From Lachnospiraceae bacterium (GTDB lineage Bacteria > Bacillota > Clostridia > Lachnospirales > Lachnospiraceae), in contig JAFZOS010000101.1 in NCBI GenBank assembly GCA_017550535.1, forward strand, positions 1-64,000: a stretch of 64,000 nucleotides of DNA. The letters run 5' to 3'. Under the pieces are notes generated by a model, which saw nothing but the letters and a program-made list of their open reading frames with translations, was not told where the DNA came from and searched no databases. How positions within the stretch are numbered: the stretch's first letter is position 1; each line of letters begins with the position of its first letter. This document shows positions 44,275 to 53,244 of this stretch, piece by piece. A program made the translations under genes and the position numbers.

Positions 44275-45180
44275 TTAGAATAATGCGTTCTCGGGCTCGA
44301 TCTTTTTGACCATCCCGTTTGCAAACAACATCAGCAGCAATCCCACAACGGACTGGAACAGCGAAGTGGCTGCCGTAAATCCGAAGTTGGAGTTCTTAAA
44401 TATCGCATTAAGTATGTAAGAATCAATAACCTGAGTCTTGCTGTAGAGGATACCGCTGTTACGTGTTACCTGGTAGAACAGACCGGTATCGGACTTCATT
44501 ACCGAACCAACCGAAAGAAGGAGCATTACCGTGATCATCGGTACGAGCGAAGGCAGTGTAATGTGCCAGATCTGCTGCCACTTGTTTGCTCCGTCGATCT
44601 CGGCTGCCTCGTAAAGCTCCGAATCGATACCTGCAAGAACCGACATGTAAAGGACTGAGCCGTAACCTGTATCCTTCCAGATCTTTACTATTGTAAGAAG
44701 GAGGGGCCATACGGCTGCCGTCGAGTAAAACCTCGTTGTCATTCCGAGTGATTTATTAAGTATACCTGTATCGGTACTGATGAACGCATATACGATGAAC
44801 TGAACCGCTGCGTATGAAATGAATACCGGGATGATCATGAGCGTCTGCATCGTTTTCGCACAGCGCTTGAACACACACTGGTCTATCGCGATCGCAAGTA
44901 CTACATTAAGGACCGTTCCCACTGCCGTGAAGATAACATAGTACATAAGAGTGTTTTCGGTCATCTGTATGAAGGTTGCCTTGGAAGCCATGAGGATCTT
45001 GAAGTTTTCAAGTCCGTTCCAGGGACTTCCGAAAATACCGAGCTGGAAATCGTACTTCTTAAATGCCATAACAAGACCTGCCATAGGCACGTACATGATA
45101 AAGAACAGAATCAGAAATGCCGGAAGCGCCATCAAAACATGCGCCCTGTGCTTCCATGTGTTTTCGAAAAATCCTTTCAT
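44275..45180 (-). CDS. Sugar ABC transporter permease (LplB/YteP type)
   Basis: 301 residues from ATG 45180; AAGGAG lies 9 bases upstream, and the longer frame to 45321 runs through the promoter. Six spans with the EAA loop 'EAAEIDGANKWQQIWHITLP'. It is the first gene of the permease-permease-lipoprotein operon. No ATPase gene is in the operon, so a shared MsmX-type ATPase is probably used, as known for LplABC-like importers. Confidence 0.92.
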   Translation of the reverse strand: MKGFFENTWKHRAHVLMALPAFLILFFIMYVPMAGLVMAFKKYDFQLGIFGSPWNGLENFKILMASKATFIQMTENTLMYYVIFTAVGTVLNVVLAIAIDQCVFKRCAKTMQTLMIIPVFISYAAVQFIVYAFISTDTGILNKSLGMTTRFYSTAAVWPLLLTIVKIWKDTGYGSVLYMSVLAGIDSELYEAAEIDGANKWQQIWHITLPSLVPMITVMLLLSVGSVMKSDTGLFYQVTRNSGILYSKTQVIDSYILNAIFKNSNFGFTAATSLFQSVVGLLLMLFANGMVKKIEPENALF

Positions 45181-45241
45181 ACACACCTCTCCTTGTAGAA
45201 AATACGCCGCTTTTGCGTTGCTTAATCGTTTTCGCTCTTTA

Positions 45242-45270
45242 ATATTATTACATAATTTACAATTTTGCAA
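45242..45270 (-). promoter_or_regulatory. Promoter of the sugar ABC operon
   Basis: Minus strand TTGCAA (45270-45265), 17-base spacer, TAATAT (45247-45242). An inverted repeat ACAATTT...AAATTGT (about 45259-45290) overlaps the -35 and could be an operator. The leader is about 55 bases. Confidence 0.45.
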
Positions 45271-45413
45271 CCCCATTCTTGTCGAAATTGTGCATTTTTG
45301 ATGTTTTTGGATATTATACACATATTTGACATGCCCGTATTTTGCATTTTGACGGTTTTTTGTCTAATTTTTACTTAAACGATATAAGTACATCGAAAAT
45401 ATACGAAACAAAA

Positions 45414-45437
45414 GCTCCCCGCGTAATAACGGGGAGC
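45414..45437 (-). terminator. Intrinsic terminator of the HerA-like gene
   Basis: 8-bp stem GCTCCCCG/CGGGGAGC (45414-45421 with 45430-45437), 8-base loop, followed on the minus strand by TTTTGTTTC. Confidence 0.8.
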
Positions 45438-45494
45438 AGATGGGTGTTTCTTCTATATTATATGAGATATGCCCAAGACGCGAAACTTACGAAA

Positions 45495-47177
45495 TCATTT
45501 AAGCTTGAACAGCGTTCCTATAATGCCTCGTCCGAGTGAAGCTCCGACGTTACCGCCCACCTTCTTGCCGAGCGAACCGCCCACTGTCTTACCGAGGGCA
45601 TTTCCGACCTCGCGGCCCACGGTACCCGCTGCCGATGAGGCCACGCCCTTTGCGGCATTCTTAACAGCCGTCTTCTTGGCCTTTTCTTCGCGTTCGGCCT
45701 GTCGTTTTGCAGCTTCCTCGGCCTTAGCCTTTGCAGACGCTTCCCTTGCGGCTTCACGCTCGGCTGCCTTGGCCGCTGCAGCTTCTTCCTTTTCCGCCTG
45801 CTTCCTTGCCGCTTCCTCCTCCTTAAGCCTTGCAGCTTCCTCAGCTGCTTCCTTTGCTGCCTCCTCATCTGCAAGGCGCATCCTTTGCAGGAATTCATAA
45901 GCGGAATCCCTGTCAACGGATTCGCTGTACCTTGTATAGAGGAAGCTCCTGGAAAGCTCTGACTTTCTTTCCTCTTCGTCGATCGTTCCCATCTTACTCT
46001 GCGGAGGAAGTATTTTTGTCTGCTTTACCATGGTAGGAACACCGTTTTCATCAAGGACCGAAACAAGAGCCTCGCCGATCCCTAAGTTCGTCAGTACTTC
46101 ATAAGTGTCGAATTCAGGATTCTCCCTGAATGACTGCGCCGCGGCCCTGCATGCCTTCTGCTCGGCCGGCGTATACGCGCGGAGAGCATGCTGAACCTTG
46201 GTTCCGAGCTGTGCAAGCACTCCGTCCGGGATGTCCCTGGGGCTCTGTGTAACAAAGAATACGCCAACGCCCTTACTCCTTATAAGCTTTACAACCTGTT
46301 CAACCTTATCAAGAAGAGCCTTGGAAGCAGAATCAAACAACAGATGCGCTTCATCAAAGAAAAATACCATCTTCGGCCTGTCAAGGTCGCCCGCCTCCGG
46401 CAGCGACTCAAACAGCTCAGACAGCATCCATAACAGGAAGGTTGAGTACATATTGGGATTATGTATGAGCTCACGACAGTCAAGGACCTGTATAGTGCCC
46501 TGACCTTCGGGACTCCTTGTGATCCAGTCCTTTATATCAAGAGCCGGCTCGCCGAAGAACTTATCTGCGCCCTCAGCCTCAAGTGCCATTACCGCCCTGA
46601 CGATCGCTCCTATGCTCTGTGAGGACATGTTTCCGTATTTAAGGCTTAACTCCTTTGCATTCTCCCCGACATACTGAAGTATCGAACGCAGATCCTTCGT
46701 ATCTATAAGGAGCATGTTCTTATCTTCCGCCAGCATGTCGTCCGCTATCCTGAACACAACGGTGAGGATATCGGTCTGCGTGTCGTTAAGACCTAAGATC
46801 CTTGACAACAAAAGCGGACCCATCTCCGTAACAGTGGTACGAAGAGGGAGTCCGCCTTTAGCATACACATCCCAAAATTCCGTCGGGTAAGAACGGAATC
46901 CGAAACCTTCATTTGAAAGTCCGAACCTTTCGATCCTTTTGTCCATATCCTCGGACGAAACGCCGGGCCTTATCATACCCGCAAGATCCCCTTTGACATC
47001 CGCCAGGAACACGGGAACACCGCAGTCACTGAAGGATTCGGCAAGGACCTTAAGGGTTATCGTTTTACCGGTACCCGTCGCACCGGCTATCATTCCATGC
47101 CTGTTTGCCATGCCGGGATAGATGAACACCTTTTCATCGCCCGACTTGCCTATCCATATCTTTTGTTCGTTATACAT
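45495..47177 (-). CDS. HerA-like ATPase, DUF853 (YjgR) family
   Basis: 560 residues. Walker A in 'AGATGTGKTITLKVLAE' (about 32-40), 'FLADVKGDLAGM', Walker B in 'MVFFFDEAHLLFD' and 'VGVFFVTQSPRDIP' mark the FtsK/HerA-type ATPase fold; together they are characteristic of the YjgR family. Residues about 440-510 form an Ala/Glu/Lys coiled coil. The C terminus is a Gly-rich repeat region ('GKTVGGSLGKKVGGNVGASLG'). The cellular role is not known; a DNA-related motor is the general guess for HerA-like proteins. Single gene, GGGAGG before ATG. Confidence 0.85.
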   Translation of the reverse strand: MYNEQKIWIGKSGDEKVFIYPGMANRHGMIAGATGTGKTITLKVLAESFSDCGVPVFLADVKGDLAGMIRPGVSSEDMDKRIERFGLSNEGFGFRSYPTEFWDVYAKGGLPLRTTVTEMGPLLLSRILGLNDTQTDILTVVFRIADDMLAEDKNMLLIDTKDLRSILQYVGENAKELSLKYGNMSSQSIGAIVRAVMALEAEGADKFFGEPALDIKDWITRSPEGQGTIQVLDCRELIHNPNMYSTFLLWMLSELFESLPEAGDLDRPKMVFFFDEAHLLFDSASKALLDKVEQVVKLIRSKGVGVFFVTQSPRDIPDGVLAQLGTKVQHALRAYTPAEQKACRAAAQSFRENPEFDTYEVLTNLGIGEALVSVLDENGVPTMVKQTKILPPQSKMGTIDEEERKSELSRSFLYTRYSESVDRDSAYEFLQRMRLADEEAAKEAAEEAARLKEEEAARKQAEKEEAAAAKAAEREAAREASAKAKAEEAAKRQAEREEKAKKTAVKNAAKGVASSAAGTVGREVGNALGKTVGGSLGKKVGGNVGASLGRGIIGTLFKLK

Positions 47178-47244
47178 TTAGTAACCTCCCGTTGGTATAT
47201 ATAATAAGAAGCTACTAAATTATATCATATTAAAGCAGTTATTC

Positions 47245-48129
47245 TCAATCGGTAAGGATAAGAACCCATACGGTCGTACCGCCGACCGTAGCAGAAGCCA
47301 AACCGGCCTGAGCATAGCCGCTGTCAAGCATGCACCTGCTGTGTGCTGCCGACCTGGCCCATGCGGACACTGCGCTTTCTGCGCTGGAACCGGTACATGC
47401 GATATTTTCACCGGCCGCTCCGTAGCTTATTCCGTTTTCGGCCAAAATACTTACACCGTTCTTTCCGTTAGGCCTTGTATGTGAAAACTTACGTGTGGCT
47501 TCCTCAGCCCTCAATGCAGCTACACGATTAAGATCAGCATTAAAAGTAAGAGCTCCTGCGCCCTTCTTGGCACGCAATGAATTAATTGTGCCGAGAGCCC
47601 TGCTCGCATCACTCGTAACTCCTCCCGATACCGACTTCCCCGAAGAACCCGTATTGGAATCAGAAGGCTTTGTCGACGGATTTACTGCAGGCTTAGTCGC
47701 ACCGATATCGTCTACTACTTTTATGGAAGAAGATGCACTTGTATATGATACATTGCCGATCGATCCCGAAACAGTCCTCGACGTGGAAACCGGTGCATCA
47801 AGGTCAAGAACATCGGAAGGTTCCGAAATGCCATTATTATATGAATCATAACTTTCACCAACACCGATATAATCGTATGACCGGCTTGAACCCGAATACG
47901 AATCCAGGTCCATGACTCCGCCTACCGAAGAAATATCATCATTATAATAGGAAGTACGCGCTCCGGCATAGTACGGTGAGATCACATCGGCGTAATCAAC
48001 GCTGATATCATCAGCATAATCATAAATGTAATCGGAAAGATCGGTAACGGCATACACCGTAGAAGCGGGCAAAATCGCAAACAAAGCGCATCCTGCCGCA
48101 ATAGCAGAAAATTTGATCAGATTATTCAT
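47245..48129 (-). CDS. Secreted CAP/SCP domain protein
   Basis: 294 residues. Signal peptide (about 1-28, cleavage near VYA-VT), a long Ser/Asp/Tyr-rich low-complexity region (about 30-165), then a C-terminal CAP domain (about 175-294) with 'FSHTRPNG', 'GENIAC', 'AVSAWARSAAHSRCML' and 'YAQAGLA', which match the CAP signatures. Bacterial CAP proteins are secreted and their activities are mostly unknown. RBS AAGGGAG. Single gene with its own promoter. Confidence 0.9.
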   Translation of the reverse strand: MNNLIKFSAIAAGCALFAILPASTVYAVTDLSDYIYDYADDISVDYADVISPYYAGARTSYYNDDISSVGGVMDLDSYSGSSRSYDYIGVGESYDSYNNGISEPSDVLDLDAPVSTSRTVSGSIGNVSYTSASSSIKVVDDIGATKPAVNPSTKPSDSNTGSSGKSVSGGVTSDASRALGTINSLRAKKGAGALTFNADLNRVAALRAEEATRKFSHTRPNGKNGVSILAENGISYGAAGENIACTGSSAESAVSAWARSAAHSRCMLDSGYAQAGLASATVGGTTVWVLILTD

Positions 48130-48220
48130 AGTTAGTCTCCCTTCTTAATTATATTGTTCCCCCTATCGGCCGAAATGTCACATCCAGGACCGTATATCAC
48201 ATTATGACCGATTCATAAAT

Positions 48221-48249
48221 ATTATACATCACATATTGTCCTTTGTCAC
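48221..48249 (-). promoter_or_regulatory. Promoter of the CAP protein gene
   Basis: Minus strand GTGACA (48249-48244), 17-base spacer, perfect TATAAT (48226-48221). Leader of about 85 bases. Confidence 0.7.
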
Positions 48250-48594
48250 TATTTTTTTACAATTTTATTACAAAAATTGAATATCGATAAAAGTGTCGCA
48301 AGAGAACATCACAGATATTACATACCATACGTTATTTATATTTTGATAAATCATTTTCCATTTCCAACACGATGATCGCCAGGCAGAAGGACAGCCCGGA
48401 AAGAATCAATAAAATTTCGGGTGTTTGCCAGAATGTACGTTCGTTTTTGGAGATTTTGGAGTGATTTTGGTGTTCGTGTTATAACATGTTTAAACTAAGT
48501 TATCAACATGGATTTTATCGAACTTTTGTTTGTACGAAAATTTTCTTTCAGAAACGATGATCTTTGACAAGCGGTAGTTAAATCGCGTTATAAA
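48250..48594. other. Gene-free AT-rich stretch between CAP and PglF-like genes
   Basis: About 345 bases without a credible ORF, stem or RNA gene. It contains two LexA-like half-site pairs, GAATGTACGTTC (48431-48442) and GAACTTTTGTTT (48520-48531), both one or two bases off clostridial LexA box forms. Nothing else is recognised. Confidence 0.4.
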
Positions 48595-50568
48595 CTATTC
48601 GCCCGGATTATAAGTTGGCACTACCTTCTTAACATACTCGGCAATACTGTCATTATTTTCATAGCATACAGCCATGAGCTCCTGCAGCTGAGATATGAAT
48701 ATTACTGGGTCGAACTCGATCGGCTTGCCTATGTGTATCATCCTGTTCGGTGTTGTCTGCATGCCCTCTTCGGCCATCAGTTTTTCCTCATATAACTTTT
48801 CACCGGGCCTTAAACCTGTATAAATTATCTTTATATCGACGTCAGGTTTATATCCGGACAATTTAATGAGGTTCCTTGCCAGGGTATCGATCTTGACCGG
48901 CTCACCCATGTCCAGTACAAAAATCTCACCACCATGTGCATAAACCCCTGCCTGAAGCACAAGCGACACAGCTTCGGGTATTGTCATAAAATAACGTATG
49001 ATATCGGGGTGGGTTACGGTTACGGGACCACCGTTTGCAATCTGCTTTTTAAACAGCGGGACTACCGATCCGTTCGACCCTAACACGTTCCCGAAACGCA
49101 CCGCAACAAACTCGGTATTTATTTTGCTCGTATCAAGCTTCCGGTATATCCTTACGCCCTCAGCATCCATTTCATGCTGGAAAAGACGGGGAATCTTATC
49201 AACCTTACCATCCTTGATAAGCTGATTAAATGCCTGTATTACCATTTCGCACAGCCTCTTGCTGGCTCCCATGATATTCGTAGGATTGACAGCCTTGTCC
49301 GTAGATATAAGTACAAACCTTTCACAGCCGTTAAGCAGTGCTGCATGTGCCGTCTTGTAAGTGCCGATCGCATTGTTCTTTATCGCTTCACAGGGACTGT
49401 CCTCCATAAGCGGAACATGCTTATGTGCCGCGGCATGATACACAACCTGCGGGTGATAGGTCTCAAATACGGAATTGATCCTCCGCGAATCCCTTATCGA
49501 TCCTATGAGTACGGTAAGGTTGAGTCCCGGATAATCGGTCCTTAACTCCTGTTCGATCTCGTACGCGCTGTTCTCGTATATATCAAAAATGATAAGATGC
49601 TTCGGCCTGTGAGCTGCTATCTGCCTGCATAACTCACTTCCTATGGAGCCGCCGCCGCCCGTTACAAGTATGACCTTTCTCGTAAGATAATTGAATATCT
49701 CATCAAGGTTGACCTTTATGGATTCCCTGCCAAGAAGATCCTCTATCCTCACACTCCTCATAGAGCTGACGGATACCTCACCGTTAACAAGCTGATACAT
49801 TCCCGGAAGGTTCTTCAGCTCACACCCGGTTTCCTTACATATGTTCAATATGTCGCGCTTTGCCGATATGTCGGAATTAGGCAGGGCAACATATATCTTC
49901 TTTATATCATACTTCTTAATGGCGCTCATTATCTCGTCACGTCCTCCGATAATGGGCACGCCGTCAATATATCTGTTCCATTTGTTGGGATCATCGTCAA
50001 CTATGCAGCATATACGGTCGGTGGTTTCCTTGGAATGGCTTACATCGCGAAGGATCATCTGGCCTGCCGAACCGGCCCCGATAAGGAGGACATTGTCCTC
50101 ACGCTCCACGGTACGAAAACCGCCCTTAAAGTCCATAAGAAGAAAGAACCTGTAGGAGAACCGTACACCGGCTACAAGTACGAACTGGACCACTGCCCCG
50201 AAGATATAGTAAGACATGGGCATCCTGTGTATAAAGGAAATACCGATCGTATGAAAAGCAAAGCATATCACGGAAGCTATCAGCATCCTCATAAGTTCGC
50301 TGTAGCTCGCAAACCTCCAGATTGTCTTATACATGCGCTGTTTTGCGAACACGAGCACGCAGAAGACCGTATATATGGGTGCGAACATACGGAAAGGCCG
50401 CATATATTCCGCCGGGATCAGCCTGAACCTGCAGTCAAACCTGATCCAGAGCGAAAACAGATATGAAAGATTGACCGCGAAAACATCGAAAACGATGAGA
50501 ATCGCGGCAATTGCCTTCCAATGTTCAATATGGAGTTTCCTTAAAATACTGTCAAATTTATCGTTCAA
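48595..50568 (-). CDS. PglF/CapD/FlaA1-like nucleotide-sugar 4,6-dehydratase/epimerase, membrane-bound
   Basis: 657 residues. Four N-terminal spans (about 15-135), a first Rossmann region ('LLIGAGSAGQMI', about 165) and a full SDR domain (about 290-600) with 'LVTGGGGSIGSELCRQI' and 'STDKAVNPTNIMGASKR'. This two-part layout is that of PglF/WbpM-type UDP-GlcNAc 4,6-dehydratases. The product, a 4-keto sugar, would feed a DegT-type aminotransferase such as the one at 7507-8625. The start lies within the end of the class I aminotransferase gene (11-base overlap). Confidence 0.9.
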   Translation of the reverse strand: MNDKFDSILRKLHIEHWKAIAAILIVFDVFAVNLSYLFSLWIRFDCRFRLIPAEYMRPFRMFAPIYTVFCVLVFAKQRMYKTIWRFASYSELMRMLIASVICFAFHTIGISFIHRMPMSYYIFGAVVQFVLVAGVRFSYRFFLLMDFKGGFRTVEREDNVLLIGAGSAGQMILRDVSHSKETTDRICCIVDDDPNKWNRYIDGVPIIGGRDEIMSAIKKYDIKKIYVALPNSDISAKRDILNICKETGCELKNLPGMYQLVNGEVSVSSMRSVRIEDLLGRESIKVNLDEIFNYLTRKVILVTGGGGSIGSELCRQIAAHRPKHLIIFDIYENSAYEIEQELRTDYPGLNLTVLIGSIRDSRRINSVFETYHPQVVYHAAAHKHVPLMEDSPCEAIKNNAIGTYKTAHAALLNGCERFVLISTDKAVNPTNIMGASKRLCEMVIQAFNQLIKDGKVDKIPRLFQHEMDAEGVRIYRKLDTSKINTEFVAVRFGNVLGSNGSVVPLFKKQIANGGPVTVTHPDIIRYFMTIPEAVSLVLQAGVYAHGGEIFVLDMGEPVKIDTLARNLIKLSGYKPDVDIKIIYTGLRPGEKLYEEKLMAEEGMQTTPNRMIHIGKPIEFDPVIFISQLQELMAVCYENNDSIAEYVKKVVPTYNPGE

Positions 50569-51733
50569 CCTTGTTTCTTAATCCTTCTATATAATGACCA
50601 AGCCTGCCCACAGCTGTCTTTAGCTTATCAAGCGAGTAGGCATACGATATCCTTATAAAGCCCTCGCCACTGTCACCAAAGGCAGAGCCCGGTACTACCG
50701 CAAGCTTCTCGGCATCGAGCAGGGCAAAAGCAAATTCCTCCGAGGTCATGCCGAATTCCTTGATACAGGGGAATACATAGAACGCACCGTACGGTTCAAA
50801 ACACGGCAGTCCCATTTCCTTAAACGCATTCATAAGGAAACGCCTGCGCTGGTTGTATGATTCCCGCATCATTGCGGCATCCTTATCACCGTTCTTAAGC
50901 GCCTCGATGGCCGCATACTGGCTCGTGGTGGGAGCGCACATTATGCAGAACTGGTGGATCTTGGTCATCTGCTCGATTATTTCCTTAGGACCGCAGGCAT
51001 ACCCGAGCCTCCATCCCGTCATGGCAAAGCCTTTGGAAAAACCGTTTATGAGTATAGTCCGCTCCTGCATGCCGGGTAATGATGCGATCGAAACGTGGTC
51101 ACCCAGATATGTGAGCTCACTGTAGATCTCATCCGATAATACAAAGATATCCTTTTCAACACATACCTTTGCTATGTCCTCAAGATCCTCCCGCGTCATG
51201 ATCCCGCCCGTAGGGTTATTGGGGAAAGGCATTACGAGGATCTTGGTCTTATCGCTTATCCTGTCAAGGAGCTCCTGCTTTGTAAGTCGGAACTCGTTCT
51301 CATTTTTAAGTTCAATGATAACGGGTTTTGCGCCGGCCAGGATCGCACAGGGCTCGTATGATACATAGCTTGGCTGCGGTATCAGGACTTCATCCCCCGG
51401 ATCTATCATCGCACGCATCGCGATATCAATGGCTTCGCTGCCGCCGACGGTGATTATGACCTGTTTTCTCGCATCATAATCAAGATCACATTTCCTTTTA
51501 AGATACCGGCATATCTCCTCACGAAGCTCAAGAAGGCCCGAATTCGAGGTGTAAAACGTCCTTCCCTTTTCAAGGGAATATATACCCTCGTCCCTTATGT
51601 GCCAGGGGGTGTCAAAATCGGGCTCACCGACACCGAGCGAGATAACATCCTTCATCTCGCTGGCTATATCAAAGAACTTACGTATGCCGGACGGTTTTAT
51701 ATTAACTATCGTTTCAGATAAGGGATTCCTCAT
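50558..51733 (-). CDS. Class I/II PLP aminotransferase
   Basis: 391 residues. PLP lysine in 'INGFSKGFAMTGWRLGY'; 'PFPNNPTGGI' and 'SDEIYSELTY' are the fold I cofactor contacts. It looks like an aspartate/aromatic/alanine-type aminotransferase; substrate not determinable. Its ATG overlaps the stop of the Lrp gene by 4 bases. Lrp-aminotransferase pairs are common, and the regulator probably controls this enzyme. Confidence 0.92.
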   Translation of the reverse strand: MRNPLSETIVNIKPSGIRKFFDIASEMKDVISLGVGEPDFDTPWHIRDEGIYSLEKGRTFYTSNSGLLELREEICRYLKRKCDLDYDARKQVIITVGGSEAIDIAMRAMIDPGDEVLIPQPSYVSYEPCAILAGAKPVIIELKNENEFRLTKQELLDRISDKTKILVMPFPNNPTGGIMTREDLEDIAKVCVEKDIFVLSDEIYSELTYLGDHVSIASLPGMQERTILINGFSKGFAMTGWRLGYACGPKEIIEQMTKIHQFCIMCAPTTSQYAAIEALKNGDKDAAMMRESYNQRRRFLMNAFKEMGLPCFEPYGAFYVFPCIKEFGMTSEEFAFALLDAEKLAVVPGSAFGDSGEGFIRISYAYSLDKLKTAVGRLGHYIEGLRNKVER

Positions 51734-52212
51734 GGCGTCATTATCATCCTTTCATCCGTCGTCTCGCCGTTAAGTATCGTTCCATGGTCCTTGTATTTCT
51801 TAAGGACGAAATGAGTGGTTGTTGAGATCACGTTTTCAAGTGTGGAAAGCTTCTGGCTTACGAAGCTGCTCACTTCCTTAAGTGTTTTGCCTTCCAGTGA
51901 TACAAGCAGGTCATAACCGCCCGATATAAGGTAGGTCGCGTTAACCTCGGGATACTTGTATATCCTTTCCGCGATATCATCAAAACCGTGGCCCCTCTGC
52001 GGGGTGACCCTTACCTCTATAAGGGCGTTTACCCTGTCGGTAGTGACCTTATCCCAGTCGATAAGGGTATGATATCCGCATATAATGCCTTCGGATTCCA
52101 TATCCGCAAGCTCCTTGGTTATCTCGGCCTCAGTCGTGCCAAGCAGCACTGCCAGCTCTGAAAGCTCCACACGGCTGTTTTTTTCAATGTAATTAAGTAT
52201 CTTTTCTCTCAT
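51730..52212 (-). CDS. Lrp/AsnC family transcriptional regulator
   Basis: 160 residues from ATG 52212, with AAAGGGTGG just upstream; the longer frame overlaps the preceding gene by 23 bases and has no better site. A winged HTH (about 3-50: 'VELSELAVLLGTTEAEITKELADME' region) and a RAM/AsnC effector domain (about 60-145) are present. Expected to bind an amino acid and control nearby genes. Fourth gene in the run from the VanW protein. Confidence 0.9.
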   Translation of the reverse strand: MREKILNYIEKNSRVELSELAVLLGTTEAEITKELADMESEGIICGYHTLIDWDKVTTDRVNALIEVRVTPQRGHGFDDIAERIYKYPEVNATYLISGGYDLLVSLEGKTLKEVSSFVSQKLSTLENVISTTTHFVLKKYKDHGTILNGETTDERMIMTP

Positions 52213-52240
52213 TTTTCCACCCTTTCTTCCCGCATCAGGT

Positions 52241-53224
52241 TTAAACAACCTTATATAATTCATCCGGTCCCGGAGGCGTTAAGAACCGCCTCGTATCTCC
52301 GTTTATGAGCACCCTGTCGTTGCCCTTTGTAACCTTTCCGATGACAGACGCACTAATACCGGCTTCCTTAAGCTTCCTTACAAGGTCGTGTCCGCCCCCT
52401 GTCGTGATGAGCATAGATCCGCTCGATATGAGCTCGTATGGATTTATATCGAACACTTCGCATATCTCGACAGTTTCCTGCCTTATCGGAATGTCCTTTA
52501 AATTTATTTCAAGGCCTGTTCCCGAAGCCTCGGCTACTTCCCACAAAGCGCCGTAAATACCGCCTTCGGTGACATCGTGCATAGCACTTACACCGTGGCT
52601 TACGGCTATGGCTGCCTCAGGTACCACTGACAGATATCTGTTAAGATCGGCAGCACCCTCAATAAACGAACGGCTGAACCTTTTTACAAGCTCAGCTTCC
52701 TTTTCCCTTGCGATGATAGACGTTCCCTCAAGCCCTATCCACTTGGTTACCACGACATCGTCACCGGGCTTTGCACCGCCGGTAGTGACATAAGCGTCCT
52801 TTTTTACCTTGCCAATGCCGGTAACGGTGATAACCGGCTGGTTTACCACCCTTGTGACCTCGGTATGTCCGCCTATCGTCTGTATGTTAAGCTCATGGCA
52901 GGTGTCCTCAACCTGCTTCATGATCGTTTTAAGCTCATCCTCTTCTGTTCCTTCGGGAAGCAGGACCGAGAGCATCACTCCGATAACCTCGGCACCGGCT
53001 GAAGCTATGTCATTTGCCGTTACATGAACTGCGAGCGAACCCACCTCATGGGAAGTACCGGTGATGGGGTCAGTGCTCATCACATAAACCTCATCATCAG
53101 CAAGCCCTATTACCGCACAATCCTCGCCTACCGCCGCGCCCTGCAATATCTCGGGACGTTTAGTCTTTATCTGTTTTATTATCGAACGTTTAAGTACCGA
53201 TTCCGGCACCTTGCCTGTTTTCAT
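52241..53224 (-). CDS. AIR synthase-related (PurM/HypE-fold) protein
   Basis: 327 residues. PurM-type ATP-binding fold: 'AAVGEDCAVI', 'MSTDPITGTSHEVGSLAVHV', 'NDIASAGAEVIG', 'IGGHTEVT' and 'AMHDVTEGGIYGALWEVA'. It is close to HypE in layout but lacks the HypE C-terminal Cys (it ends 'PDELYKVV') and there are no hydrogenase genes here. Function unknown; ATP-dependent activation of a small molecule is the general family chemistry. CGGAG is before ATG. 28 bases before the Lrp gene. Confidence 0.85.
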   Translation of the reverse strand: MKTGKVPESVLKRSIIKQIKTKRPEILQGAAVGEDCAVIGLADDEVYVMSTDPITGTSHEVGSLAVHVTANDIASAGAEVIGVMLSVLLPEGTEEDELKTIMKQVEDTCHELNIQTIGGHTEVTRVVNQPVITVTGIGKVKKDAYVTTGGAKPGDDVVVTKWIGLEGTSIIAREKEAELVKRFSRSFIEGAADLNRYLSVVPEAAIAVSHGVSAMHDVTEGGIYGALWEVAEASGTGLEINLKDIPIRQETVEICEVFDINPYELISSGSMLITTGGGHDLVRKLKEAGISASVIGKVTKGNDRVLINGDTRRFLTPPGPDELYKVV

Positions 53225-53244
53225 ATATTACTCCGGAATAATAC

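Noticed and set aside
45181..45321. N-terminal extension of the first permease
   Set aside because: It runs through the promoter region, while ATG 45180 has a strong RBS and gives the normal permease length.
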